Assembly: GCA_964592375.1 (NCBI GenBank)
Contig: CAZQDP010000002.1
Location: 25,017 to 89,016, forward strand
Length of the DNA stretch: 64,000 nucleotides
From: CAZQDP01 sp964592375
Lineage (GTDB): Bacteria > Bacillota > Clostridia > RUG12999
Reading direction: 5' to 3'
Positions 44,119 to 52,366 of this stretch are shown here, piece by piece. Numbering within the stretch: the first letter of the stretch is position 1; each line of letters starts with the position of its first letter. Below the pieces are notes generated by a model. That model did not search any database and had not been told where the DNA came from. It saw only the letters and a list, made by a program, of their open reading frames with translations. Position numbers and translations under genes: made by a program.

Positions 44119-45000
44119 ATGGCGAACAGAAGCAGATTTCATTTCGATTTGGTATACGAAGGCAAAAAGCAGCGGTATGGAGACATCATTTTGCTGCAAG
44201 CAGGGGATTTAAGCTGTGAGGCAGATTATAATGTGGGTCTTCACCGCCAATGGGGATATGAAATTACATATGTGGTATCGGGAAGAGGAAAATGCCAAAT
44301 CGATGGTTTGCAATGCGATCTTGTGAAGGGAGACGTGCAGTACAGCCATATGTCGGAGATCCACAATATTATGTCGGATAGCAAGGATCCTATTCGGTTT
44401 TTTTATATCGCCTTTGATCTTGTGCCGGAGCAGACCGGGGCACTTGGGGAAATGCTTCAATACCTTGAAAAAACGCCTCGCAGAATTGTGAAGGAACGAT
44501 TTGACCTTTACGCTAAATTTACCGCCATATTTGGCGAGTTGATTGACAATCACCCATATAGCAGCACAGTGCTCCATCATCTCATTGAAAATATTATCAT
44601 CTATACATACCGAAGCTTTTTTCTTGATCAAAATCATCTGTATAATCCCAAGGCCTACAAAGGGAGTATTGCATATGATATTATGCATTACATCGACTGC
44701 AATATCGAGAAGGTGCAAAAACTTTCCGATGTTACCGCAGAGTTCGGATACAATTATAGTTATATTTCTCGTCTTTTTTCAAAAATCACCGGTTTCTCGC
44801 TGAAGGAATATGTGGAAACACGCAAATTTTCAAAGGCGAAGGATATGCTGGTGGGCAGTGACCTATCCATTACCGACATCAGCGAGCAGCTGGGTTTTGG
44901 CTCTTTGCATATCTTTAGCCGTGCTTTCACGCGCCATTGTGGCATATCTCCTTCGGGCTACCGAAAAAAGGCCGTGATTTCTGATGTAAAGAAAAAATAA
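44119..45000 (+). CDS. AraC-family transcriptional regulator
   Basis: The 293-residue protein has an N-terminal cupin-like sensing domain (residues about 10-150, with GLHRQWGYEITYVVSGRGKC) and two C-terminal helix-turn-helix motifs: LSDVTAEFGYNYSYISRLFSKITG and SITDISEQLGFGSLHIFSRAFTRHCG followed by SPSGYRKK. GGAGG precedes the ATG. AraC proteins of this type usually activate sugar genes on binding a ligand. It lies directly after the esterase, and it is the only AraC gene in the window. It is therefore a candidate for the direct repeats before the fucosidase at 9817-9850, but nothing links them directly. Confidence 0.9.
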   Translation: MANRSRFHFDLVYEGKKQRYGDIILLQAGDLSCEADYNVGLHRQWGYEITYVVSGRGKCQIDGLQCDLVKGDVQYSHMSEIHNIMSDSKDPIRFFYIAFDLVPEQTGALGEMLQYLEKTPRRIVKERFDLYAKFTAIFGELIDNHPYSSTVLHHLIENIIIYTYRSFFLDQNHLYNPKAYKGSIAYDIMHYIDCNIEKVQKLSDVTAEFGYNYSYISRLFSKITGFSLKEYVETRKFSKAKDMLVGSDLSITDISEQLGFGSLHIFSRAFTRHCGISPSGYRKKAVISDVKKK

Positions 45001-45087
45001 TCAAATAGAAATATAATGTACATGGATTTTTACATTAGCAATTGTTATAATGATAATATACTGATATAGAGAGGAATGAATAAAACC

Positions 45088-46287
45088 ATGAAAAGAGCAC
45101 GAACTCTATTGATGGTGCTTGCATTCGTTTTTTATGTATCCCCCGTTTTGGCGTATGATATAGGCCCCCGAATGATGGTGAATGATGCCGAGGTAAAGGT
45201 TGGCGCTAACTCCGTATGGATTGGTGAGGTGGCATATTATCCCGTGCGTCTTCTCTGTTGGGAAATAGGTGCCATGGTGCGATATGTGGCTGAAGAAAAT
45301 ATGGTGGAAATAAAAAAGGGCAATATCACCTTGCAATACTATCCCAATTTGGGTATTAGCAATACGGAGAAAAATGGAGAGAAAATTCAGGAAAATGTGT
45401 ATACTGAGGTGCAAAATGGCAGGCTTTTTGTCCCTGTGGAGTATACAGCAAGAGCCCTTGGTTGCATTACTGCATATGATAGGGCAGAGAATATGCAAAT
45501 CATTATTGATTTTGAAGCGCTTTGGAAGCGAGTAGAAAAAAAGAGCCCCATTTTATGGAGTCGTCTTTCTGGAACCATTCCATATGTGCAAAGCAATACT
45601 TTTGATTTTTCATATATTCAGTCCGTTATATTGGGGCAAGGGAATGATACTTCCTCCTTTGACCGCATGTCCTTTACATTAAAGGGCATTTGTGAAGGAA
45701 ATAATGCAAATATGCATATGGAGCAAAAGTCATATGAGACTGACCGCACAGCGGATGCTTCGGTGGACCTTACACTCAAAGAGGGCCTTTTGCATCTTGA
45801 AGCAGATGGAAAAATCAAGACTGCTCCCCCCCCTACCGGGGTGATGCAGATGCTTGCTTCAGAAAAAAGTGCAAAGGATATCATCGATGCACTTCTGCAA
45901 TACTATTTTGAACAGCATCCCCCCAAAAAGGCAGAAGGTTTGCTGATGGGCGATGTATTTTCCAACTTCCAAGTCTTATACAAAGCGGTTGCGAAGGAAT
46001 ATGTAGGATCAAGCGGGTCTGTTGGCACATATGTAACCATTACAGCCAATCGGCTGGGCGAGGCATTGCAGCAGGGAGATTTTGAGATGAGCTCGAAACG
46101 ATATTATTTTGAAAATATCATGTATAATCCGCTTGAAATCAAAGCAGATATTCTGCAATATCCCGACTCCAGAACCGATATCAATATGATCTTGGACACT
46201 ACTTATAATATTCCCTCTAGTATTGAGGAGCAAACGATTATTGCAACGGACCGTACCTCTGTGAGCGTAAAGATAAGGCCTTCGTAG
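45088..46287 (+). CDS. Secreted stalk-domain protein (copper-amine-oxidase-N-like) of unknown function
   Basis: The 399-residue product has a signal peptide (MKRARTLLMVLAFVFYVSPVLA) and one stalk module at about residues 25-145 (MMVNDAEVKVGANSVWIGEV, then GRLFVPVEYTARALGCITAY). The rest, about residues 155-395, shows alternating strands, several amphipathic stretches and no motif I recognise. It is related in its first module to the beta-helix and GH26-like proteins of this window. The start is uncertain: ATG at 45076 is almost on top of GAGAGG, while ATG at 45088 is 12-13 nt away and begins the signal peptide. A role at the cell surface is likely; the function is unknown. Confidence 0.7.
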   Translation: MKRARTLLMVLAFVFYVSPVLAYDIGPRMMVNDAEVKVGANSVWIGEVAYYPVRLLCWEIGAMVRYVAEENMVEIKKGNITLQYYPNLGISNTEKNGEKIQENVYTEVQNGRLFVPVEYTARALGCITAYDRAENMQIIIDFEALWKRVEKKSPILWSRLSGTIPYVQSNTFDFSYIQSVILGQGNDTSSFDRMSFTLKGICEGNNANMHMEQKSYETDRTADASVDLTLKEGLLHLEADGKIKTAPPPTGVMQMLASEKSAKDIIDALLQYYFEQHPPKKAEGLLMGDVFSNFQVLYKAVAKEYVGSSGSVGTYVTITANRLGEALQQGDFEMSSKRYYFENIMYNPLEIKADILQYPDSRTDINMILDTTYNIPSSIEEQTIIATDRTSVSVKIRPS

Positions 46288-46328
46288 ATATTCTTTGGCT
46301 TTTTTAGCAGGAAGCATTTTTGCACCGG

Positions 46329-46367
46329 TGGGCGAGGTTATATGCTTGCCCATTTTGTTTTGTTTTT
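46329..46367 (+). terminator. Terminator of the stalk-domain gene
   Basis: TGGGCGAG (46329-46336) pairs with CTTGCCCA (46345-46352), one G-T wobble, followed by TTTTGTTTTGTTTTT. Confidence 0.75.
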
Positions 46368-46418
46368 AAAAAAAGAGGGAAGCGACAAGGATTTTACACA
46401 AAAAAACAAATATTTATG

Positions 46419-46447
46419 TTGCAATTTTCCATGGAAAGTAGTATAAT
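46419..46447 (+). promoter_or_regulatory. Promoter of argD-argF
   Basis: TTGCAA (46419-46424) and TATAAT (46442-46447), 17-nt spacer, about 33 nt before the start. I cannot show a convincing ARG box. Confidence 0.75.
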
Positions 46448-46479
46448 AATGATTATTTTGCGAAAAAGGAATGTTTCAA

Positions 46480-47700
46480 ATGTCTACGCTTGATTATATC
46501 ATGGAGCTTGATGAAAAATACTATATGAACACCTTTGGAAAGCGTACACCGGTATGCTTTGAATACGGCAAGGGGATTTACTTAGTTGATACAGAGGGCA
46601 GAGAATATATCGATTTCTTTTCCGGCATTGCGGTAAACGCTTTGGGGCACGCTCATCCATCTATGGTGCATGCCTTGCAGGATCAAGCCGCAAAGCTTTT
46701 GCATACATCCAATGTGTATTATATTAAGAACCAAGCGCCTTTGGTAGAAAAAATCGTTCAAAGCTCCTGTGCAGATCGCGTGTTTATTTGCAGTACAGGT
46801 GCCGAGGCAAACGAAGGTGCATATAAGCTTGCAAAAATATATTTTTATAAAAAGGGCGAAAAAAACCGATATAAAATTATTTCACTGAATGGTTCCTTTC
46901 ACGGGCGTACCTTGGCAAACGTTGCCGCAACGGGGCAGCCCAAATACCAAAAGCCCTATCATCCGCTGACGCCGGGATTTATGCAAGTTCCTATTAATGA
47001 TATGCAGGCACTTATGCAGGCTGCCGATCAGGATACCGCGGCGATTATCTTGGAGGTAATACAAGGCGAGTGCGGAGTGCATCCGGCGGGGCAGACCTAT
47101 CTTGAGCAGGTACGGCAGTTGTGTGATGAAAAAGGAATTCTACTGATCATCGATGAGGTGCAAACCGGAATGGGCCGCACCGGCAAACTGTTTGGGTATG
47201 AACGATTTGGCATAGAGCCGGATATCTTTACACTCGCAAAGGCCCTCGGCGGTGGAATTCCCATCGGAGCCATCTGTGCAAAAGAGCATGTTGCGATGGC
47301 GTTTGAACCGGGGGATCACGGCACCACCTTTGGGGGCAATCCGCTTGCCTGCAGGGCCGCGCTTTGCGTGTTTGATATCTTTGAAAAAGAAGGCCTTGTA
47401 CAAAATGCATATCAAATGGGCGAGTACTTAAAAGAAAAGCTTATTCAGCTGCAAAAGGTGCACGAAGCCATTGTCGATGTGCGTGTTTTCGGTCTGATGG
47501 CAGGCGTAGACTTTGATTTTGGCAAAGGCGCACTGGTGCAAAGTGCAATGCTGAAAAATGGCTATTTAACCGGATGTGTGGCAGGAACAACACTGCGCAT
47601 TTTGCCGCCGCTTATCATCAATTCCCAGGATATTGACGGCTTTATTGCCACTTTAGATAAGGTAATTTCCCAAGAATTATGCACACCTGCATCGATTTAG
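46480..47700 (+). CDS. argD: Acetylornithine aminotransferase
   Basis: ArgD is a class III PLP aminotransferase that makes N-acetylornithine in arginine synthesis. The 406-residue protein has VFICSTGAEANEGAYKLAK near residue 105, SFHGRTLANVAATGQPKY near residue 145, LLIIDEVQTGMGRTGKL near residue 220 (PLP Asp), and the PLP Lys in FTLAKALGGGIPIGA near residue 252. The ATG at 46480 is 9 nt after AAGGA; an ATG three codons upstream is too close. argF follows 31 nt downstream. The other arg genes are not in this window. Confidence 0.95.
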   Translation: MSTLDYIMELDEKYYMNTFGKRTPVCFEYGKGIYLVDTEGREYIDFFSGIAVNALGHAHPSMVHALQDQAAKLLHTSNVYYIKNQAPLVEKIVQSSCADRVFICSTGAEANEGAYKLAKIYFYKKGEKNRYKIISLNGSFHGRTLANVAATGQPKYQKPYHPLTPGFMQVPINDMQALMQAADQDTAAIILEVIQGECGVHPAGQTYLEQVRQLCDEKGILLIIDEVQTGMGRTGKLFGYERFGIEPDIFTLAKALGGGIPIGAICAKEHVAMAFEPGDHGTTFGGNPLACRAALCVFDIFEKEGLVQNAYQMGEYLKEKLIQLQKVHEAIVDVRVFGLMAGVDFDFGKGALVQSAMLKNGYLTGCVAGTTLRILPPLIINSQDIDGFIATLDKVISQELCTPASI

Positions 47701-47731
47701 CACCAATATAGAAGAGAGGACATATACGGAC

Positions 47732-48652
47732 ATGAAAGATTTCATATCCCTACAGGATATATCAACCAAGGAAATATTATCGCTTTTATCATTCGCGCAG
47801 GAGCTGAAGGCAGAACAAAAAGCAGGGCGCAAGAATAAAAGCTTAAAGGGCAAAACAATAGGACTCATTTTCACGAAATCCTCCACAAGAACTCGTGTTT
47901 CCTTCGAAACGGGCATTTTTCAAATGGGAGGCTATCCGCTTTTTTTAAGCTCTGCCGATATTCAGCTGGGCAGAGGAGAGAGCATTTACGATACAGCGAA
48001 AACACTTTCCCGTTATTTGGACGGCATTATGATTCGCACCTTTGCACATAGTGATGTGACGCTTCTGGCGGAGCATGCAAGCATTCCGGTCATCAACGGG
48101 CTGACGGATCTATTGCATCCATGCCAGGTGCTTGCCGATTTATTGACCATACAGGAGCAAAAAGGGACCTTCAAAGGCCTAAAAATGTGCTACGCAGGCG
48201 ATGGGAATAACATGGCAAATACATTGTTGCAAGGCTGTGCAAAGGTGGGAATGGATCTATTCGTTGCAACGCCAAAAGGATATGAGCCGGATGCAAATAT
48301 TGCCGGCATGGCCATGCAAACTGCAAAAGAGATGGGTAGCAAAATTGTTTTGACGCAGGATTTGACCTCTGCAATGGAGCAGGCAGATGTGGTCTATACA
48401 GACACATGGGTCAGCATGGGGCAGGAAAACGAAAAACAGGAGCGGTTAGCCCAATTTAGTGGGTATCAAATAAATGGTGAGAACATGATGCTGGCAAAAA
48501 AAGATGCAATTTTTCTGCATTGCCTACCGGCATATAGGGGATATGAAGTGACAGCGGATGTCATTGACGGCCCCAGGTCTGTCGTATTTGACGAAGCGGA
48601 AAACAGGCTACACGCGCAAAAAGCCATTATGGCGAAACTTTTAAAAGACTAA
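47732..48652 (+). CDS. argF: Ornithine carbamoyltransferase
   Basis: ArgF makes citrulline from ornithine and carbamoyl phosphate. The 306-residue protein contains the carbamoyl phosphate motif SSTRTRVSFETG near residue 50, the second site HPCQVLADLLTI near residue 130, the ornithine-binding DTWVSMGQE near residue 225, and the Cys loop HCLPAYRGYE near residue 265. AGAGGA precedes the ATG. It is co-transcribed with argD; a lipoprotein gene starts 28 nt after its stop. Confidence 0.95.
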   Translation: MKDFISLQDISTKEILSLLSFAQELKAEQKAGRKNKSLKGKTIGLIFTKSSTRTRVSFETGIFQMGGYPLFLSSADIQLGRGESIYDTAKTLSRYLDGIMIRTFAHSDVTLLAEHASIPVINGLTDLLHPCQVLADLLTIQEQKGTFKGLKMCYAGDGNNMANTLLQGCAKVGMDLFVATPKGYEPDANIAGMAMQTAKEMGSKIVLTQDLTSAMEQADVVYTDTWVSMGQENEKQERLAQFSGYQINGENMMLAKKDAIFLHCLPAYRGYEVTADVIDGPRSVVFDEAENRLHAQKAIMAKLLKD

Positions 48653-48679
48653 GCAAAGTCGAAAGGAATGAAAGTAAAT

Positions 48680-49348
48680 ATGAAAAAAGGACTATTATGC
48701 CTCAGCCTTGTCGCCTGCCTCTGTGCAACGCTATTTGCAGGATGTACAGGCACGGTAACAAACGAGAAAATCCGTGAACTGCTTCACAAGGGGAACACCA
48801 TTCAAACGGTTTCCTACACATTTACCTACACGGACAGCACCTCCACAAACCCATATACCGAACTGTTCTTCATCGACGGAGAAAAATACAAAAGAGAAAT
48901 TACCGACCAACAGGGACAAAAGTTCTTTGTTATCGGAGATGGTACGGCTGATGTCGTGTATTCCCCTGAACAGATGACGGGTACAAAGTATCCTTCAAAC
49001 GGCCAGCGCTCTTTGCAGGGCGGCATTCCCGATATGGAAATCGACAAAAACAGCTTTACCTTTGTGAAAAAGGAAACCGTTGGTGATTTACGCTGCATAG
49101 CAGTAACGCTGGATAATATGACCGATGGCAGAACCATTACCTTATGGATTAGCGAAAAATATGGTTTGATTGTAAAGCAAGAAATGAAAAATGAAGGATC
49201 TACAGGCGTATTTGTGATATCCGGTGTTTCAACAAAGCCCATTGCTCCCGAGACGTTTGTCGTACCGGCTGAGGTGGTTATTGAAGAGGACATGTCTAAT
49301 ATAACAGAAGAAGAAGCGCCACAGACCACTGAAAAACCTGCACAATAA
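48680..49348 (+). CDS. Lipoprotein of unknown function (LolA-like fold)
   Basis: The 222-residue product begins MKKGLLCLSLVACLCATLFAGC, a lipoprotein signal with the lipobox LFAGC, so it is tethered to the membrane surface. The rest is strand-rich (SYTFTYTDSTSTNPYTELFF, ITLWISEKYGLIVKQEM) in a pattern like LolA/DUF4412-type proteins, with no catalytic motif. The C-terminus is acidic. ATG 48680 is 12 nt after AAAGGA. It follows argF by 28 nt and may be in its operon, but a functional link is not evident. Confidence 0.75.
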   Translation: MKKGLLCLSLVACLCATLFAGCTGTVTNEKIRELLHKGNTIQTVSYTFTYTDSTSTNPYTELFFIDGEKYKREITDQQGQKFFVIGDGTADVVYSPEQMTGTKYPSNGQRSLQGGIPDMEIDKNSFTFVKKETVGDLRCIAVTLDNMTDGRTITLWISEKYGLIVKQEMKNEGSTGVFVISGVSTKPIAPETFVVPAEVVIEEDMSNITEEEAPQTTEKPAQ

Positions 49349-49371
49349 AGTCCGAAAGGAATGACAATGGC

Positions 49372-49863
49372 ATGATCGCAGATTTCGGCAGCTTTCAGAT
49401 ACGCAGAGCCTTAGCGGCAGATATTTTGCAAATTCACGCGCTGACACAGCTTGCATTTGAAAGCTATATACGCCTTGCGGGCATTGGCAATGTGGCGGCA
49501 CTAAGCGAAACCCCTGAAGATATTGAAAAGGATATCAACAATCCATCGATGATGGTGTTTGTGTCTTATATAGAAGATAAAATTGTAGGCAGTGCGAGGG
49601 TTGAACTCAAGGGGGACTCCATTGCATACTTTAGCAGGTTCGGCGTTGATCCCGACTACCAAAACCTTGGCATCGGAAAAGCAATCCTCAATGTTGTGGA
49701 TTATTCCATGCGCAAGCTGAAGGTTCGTCAACTGCAACTGCATACTGCCTCCAAGATTACATCGCTCATTCGTTTTTATTACGGACGAGGCTTTTATATT
49801 GATTCTACAGACAAATCAAAAGGGTATATTCGGGCGCTTTTGTGTAAGGATTATTCCGAATAG
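49372..49863 (+). CDS. GNAT-family N-acetyltransferase
   Basis: The 163-residue protein is one GNAT domain: FQIRRALAADILQIHAL at the start, the acetyl-CoA loop in FGVDPDYQNLGIGKAIL (Q/RxxGxG/A pattern) near residue 95, and LHTASKITSLIRFYYGRGF near residue 125. AAAGGA is 11 nt upstream of the ATG. It is not RimI-like in context. The end overlaps the convergent rnr gene by 13 nt. The substrate is unknown. Confidence 0.85.
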   Translation: MIADFGSFQIRRALAADILQIHALTQLAFESYIRLAGIGNVAALSETPEDIEKDINNPSMMVFVSYIEDKIVGSARVELKGDSIAYFSRFGVDPDYQNLGIGKAILNVVDYSMRKLKVRQLQLHTASKITSLIRFYYGRGFYIDSTDKSKGYIRALLCKDYSE

Positions 49864-51947
49864 ACCTCAAAGGTAAGCTCACCCGTGATGGTGTCAGCCT
49901 GAAGAAGTACTACACGTAGCGCATCTCCTATCCGATATTCTCGTCCGCTACCCTGCGCGCGGAGGCAGAAAGCAGATGGGATATGAATATAATAATCATC
50001 ACGAAGACTCATGGCGCGGACAAGACCCCTTGCGGTATTATCCAGCTCCACATAAAAGCCGTATCCTGCCACGGAGCAGATCACACTTTCAAAAACTTGC
50101 CCGGTGTATTTTTCCATATGCCGGGCAATTTCTATGCTCAGGCTTTCTCTTTCCGCTTCTTCCGCTCTTTTTTCCCCTTCTGTTGCCGCAAATGCGGCGG
50201 CATCCGCAAAGCTTTGCAGCTTTGATTGGTCAGAGACCGTACCTGTATCTAAATATTCTGAAATGATACGATGCACTGCAAGATCTGCATATCTACGGAT
50301 GGGGGAGGTGAAATGGCAGTAATATTTTGCACCTATTCCATAATGCCCAATGCAATTCGTGCTGTATATCGCCTTCATCATGGCACGAAGTATCAAGGAA
50401 GAAATAATGCGCTCCTGCGCAGATCCGGCGGCTTGTCCTAACACTTTCATCAACACAGAGGGGTGCAAATCATCCATTTTTCCCTCTAAGCGAATACCAA
50501 ACACCGACAAAAGCAAGGCCAAATCCATTATTTTTTCGGGATCCGGCTTTTGATGCACCCGATATACAAAAGGAATATCAAGTGTAAAAAATTTTTCTGC
50601 GACCGTTTTATTGCAAGCAATCATGAATTCCTCAATGATGCTGTCTGCCGTTGTGGCGGTATAGCGGCAAATTTCTTCAATTTCCCGATTTTGGCCATAC
50701 TTAATTCTGGTATCGGCAAGGTCAAAATCCATGCTACCCATATTGCTTCGTTTTTTCTTCAAAATATCTCGTAGCTCTTTCATGGTAAAAAGCATCCTTG
50801 TAAGACCTTCTTCTGCCGGTGCACCTTCTAATATGGCATTGACCTGCGTATAGGTCATTCTGCACGAGGTACGGATAATGGATTTATAAATTTGATGATG
50901 AAGCAGCTCCCCCTCACTATTAAAGTGCATATCTACACTGAGCGCCGCCTTATTCTTGCCGGGATGTAGACTGCATGCACCGTTAGAGAGTACCTGCGGC
51001 AGCATAGGCACCACGCCTCCTACCAAATACACACTGCTTCCTCTCCTCATGGCTTCTTTATCCAAATAAGAGGCGGCGGTAACAAAATGACTCACATCGG
51101 CAATATGCACCGAAAGAATATAATCCCCCCCAGCGGTCTTTTCTACATAGACCGCATCATCCAAATCCTTGGCATCCTCTCCGTCAATGGTGATAATACC
51201 ACAATCGAAAAGCTGTTTGCGGTTTTTGCCAAAATCCTGGTTTGAGGCGGCCTCTTTTGCTTGGTCTACCACCTTTTGACTAAAGTCGCCGGGCAAGCCA
51301 AAGCGGCTGATAAAAGCCAAGAAATCTGTATTGCCTTCTCCCGGCCATCCCAATACCTCTTTGATATTGACAAGGCCGGCTCTTGCGTGCGCACCGGGGT
51401 ATTTTTCAATAACCACAATGGCCTTTTGACCGGGCTTTACCCGTTTGGTTTTATTCATTATAAAGCGGTAAAAAATTCTTTTCTCATCCGGAACTGCATA
51501 CAAGCATTTGCCCGCCTTCTCAATGAAGCATACCATCTCCACATGTGCTCTGTGTAAAATTTTTACGATTTCTCCTTCGGGATTTTGGTTATTATCGGTT
51601 TTTCGCGCGCGCACCATCACCGTATCCCCATGCATGGCACCAAAGGTGTCCTGCTTCCCGATAAAGATATCCTTTAAGCCATTTTCCTGCAATACAAAGC
51701 CGTATTTTCTCGCATTACCAGAAAAAATACCGGTCAATAAGCCAGCTTGATCCATGGCGGGCTTATATCTGCCTTTTGAGGTACGCACAATTTCACCGCT
51801 GCGCTGCAAATCGTCTAAGATGCGCGTCAGCTCCTCCATATCCCTTGCCGGCACATCCAGAACGGAGGCTAGCTCAGACAATAGAAGTGGCAAGTATTCT
51901 TCTGAATGAATATAGGCATTGATTTTTTGCTTTCGATCTGTATGCAT
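49851..51947 (-). CDS. rnr: Ribonuclease R
   Basis: RNase R is a processive 3'-5' exoribonuclease that degrades structured RNA. The 698-residue protein has an N-terminal winged helix (INAYIHSEEYLPLLLSELAS), two cold-shock domains (GYGFVLQENG-type at about residues 80-215), the RNB catalytic domain with the metal-binding IDGEDAKDLDDAVYV near residue 258, YCHFTSPIRRYADLAVHRI near residue 560, and a C-terminal S1 domain. It has no long basic tail. GGAGG is 6 nt upstream of the ATG at 51947. It is a single-gene unit. Its 3' end overlaps the GNAT gene. Confidence 0.95.
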   Translation of the reverse strand: MHTDRKQKINAYIHSEEYLPLLLSELASVLDVPARDMEELTRILDDLQRSGEIVRTSKGRYKPAMDQAGLLTGIFSGNARKYGFVLQENGLKDIFIGKQDTFGAMHGDTVMVRARKTDNNQNPEGEIVKILHRAHVEMVCFIEKAGKCLYAVPDEKRIFYRFIMNKTKRVKPGQKAIVVIEKYPGAHARAGLVNIKEVLGWPGEGNTDFLAFISRFGLPGDFSQKVVDQAKEAASNQDFGKNRKQLFDCGIITIDGEDAKDLDDAVYVEKTAGGDYILSVHIADVSHFVTAASYLDKEAMRRGSSVYLVGGVVPMLPQVLSNGACSLHPGKNKAALSVDMHFNSEGELLHHQIYKSIIRTSCRMTYTQVNAILEGAPAEEGLTRMLFTMKELRDILKKKRSNMGSMDFDLADTRIKYGQNREIEEICRYTATTADSIIEEFMIACNKTVAEKFFTLDIPFVYRVHQKPDPEKIMDLALLLSVFGIRLEGKMDDLHPSVLMKVLGQAAGSAQERIISSLILRAMMKAIYSTNCIGHYGIGAKYYCHFTSPIRRYADLAVHRIISEYLDTGTVSDQSKLQSFADAAAFAATEGEKRAEEAERESLSIEIARHMEKYTGQVFESVICSVAGYGFYVELDNTARGLVRAMSLRDDYYIHIPSAFCLRAQGSGREYRIGDALRVVLLQADTITGELTFEVYSE

Positions 51948-51959
51948 GGGGCACCTCCA

Positions 51960-51994
51960 AAATAGTAAATAGTAAATAGTAAATAGTATATAGT
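51960..51994. repeat. AAATAGT tandem repeat upstream of rnr
   Basis: Four perfect tandem copies of AAATAGT (51960-51987) and one degenerate copy. It lies directly before the rnr ribosome site. It is a short, slippage-prone array and close to the assembly gap. Confidence 0.8.
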
Positions 51995-52014
51995 ATTTTT
52001 GTAGATGGGTTATT

Positions 52015-52224
52015 GGGGTTATTTATACTTTATTATACTTAGTATGTCCCAAAATAACAATACTCTTTGNNNNNNNNNNNNNNNNNNNNNNNNNNNNNNN
52101 NNNNNNNNNNNNNNNNNNNNNNNNNNNNNNNNNNNNNNNNNNNNNNNNNNNNNNNNNNNNNNNNNNNNNGGGGTTATTTATACTTTATTATACTTAGTAT
52201 GTCCCAAAATAACAATACTCTTTG
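52015..52224. other. Assembly gap (100 N) with identical 55-nt flanks
   Basis: Bases 52070-52169 are exactly 100 N. The 55 bases before the gap (52015-52069) and the 55 bases after it (52170-52224) are identical. This is the mark of two contigs whose ends share one graph k-mer, joined by a fixed-size placeholder. The true sequence may hold a single copy with no gap, or an unresolved repeat. Nothing in the gap can be annotated. Confidence 0.9.
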
Positions 52225-52366
52225 CAAATTTTATAAAAGAGGCCAATAAATTTGCTAAAACACTAATTTTATGCAAGCTTTTCGTTTTTTTTTATTTAAG
52301 TTGATTATAGATTTTTCCAATAAAAAGGATTATAATAAAAAGAAAATGAAAAGGTGGAGGTTTATC

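Noticed and set aside
46405..46425. An ARG box before argD
   Set aside because: The sequence around TAAATATTTATG is only weakly palindromic and no second copy is present.
51960..51994. A short CRISPR-like repeat
   Set aside because: The 7-bp units are directly adjacent with no spacers, so it is a simple tandem repeat.
52015..52224. A biological direct repeat or transposon ends around the gap
   Set aside because: The copies are identical over exactly 55 nt and border a 100-N spacer, which fits an assembly k-mer overlap better. No transposase or target duplication is visible.
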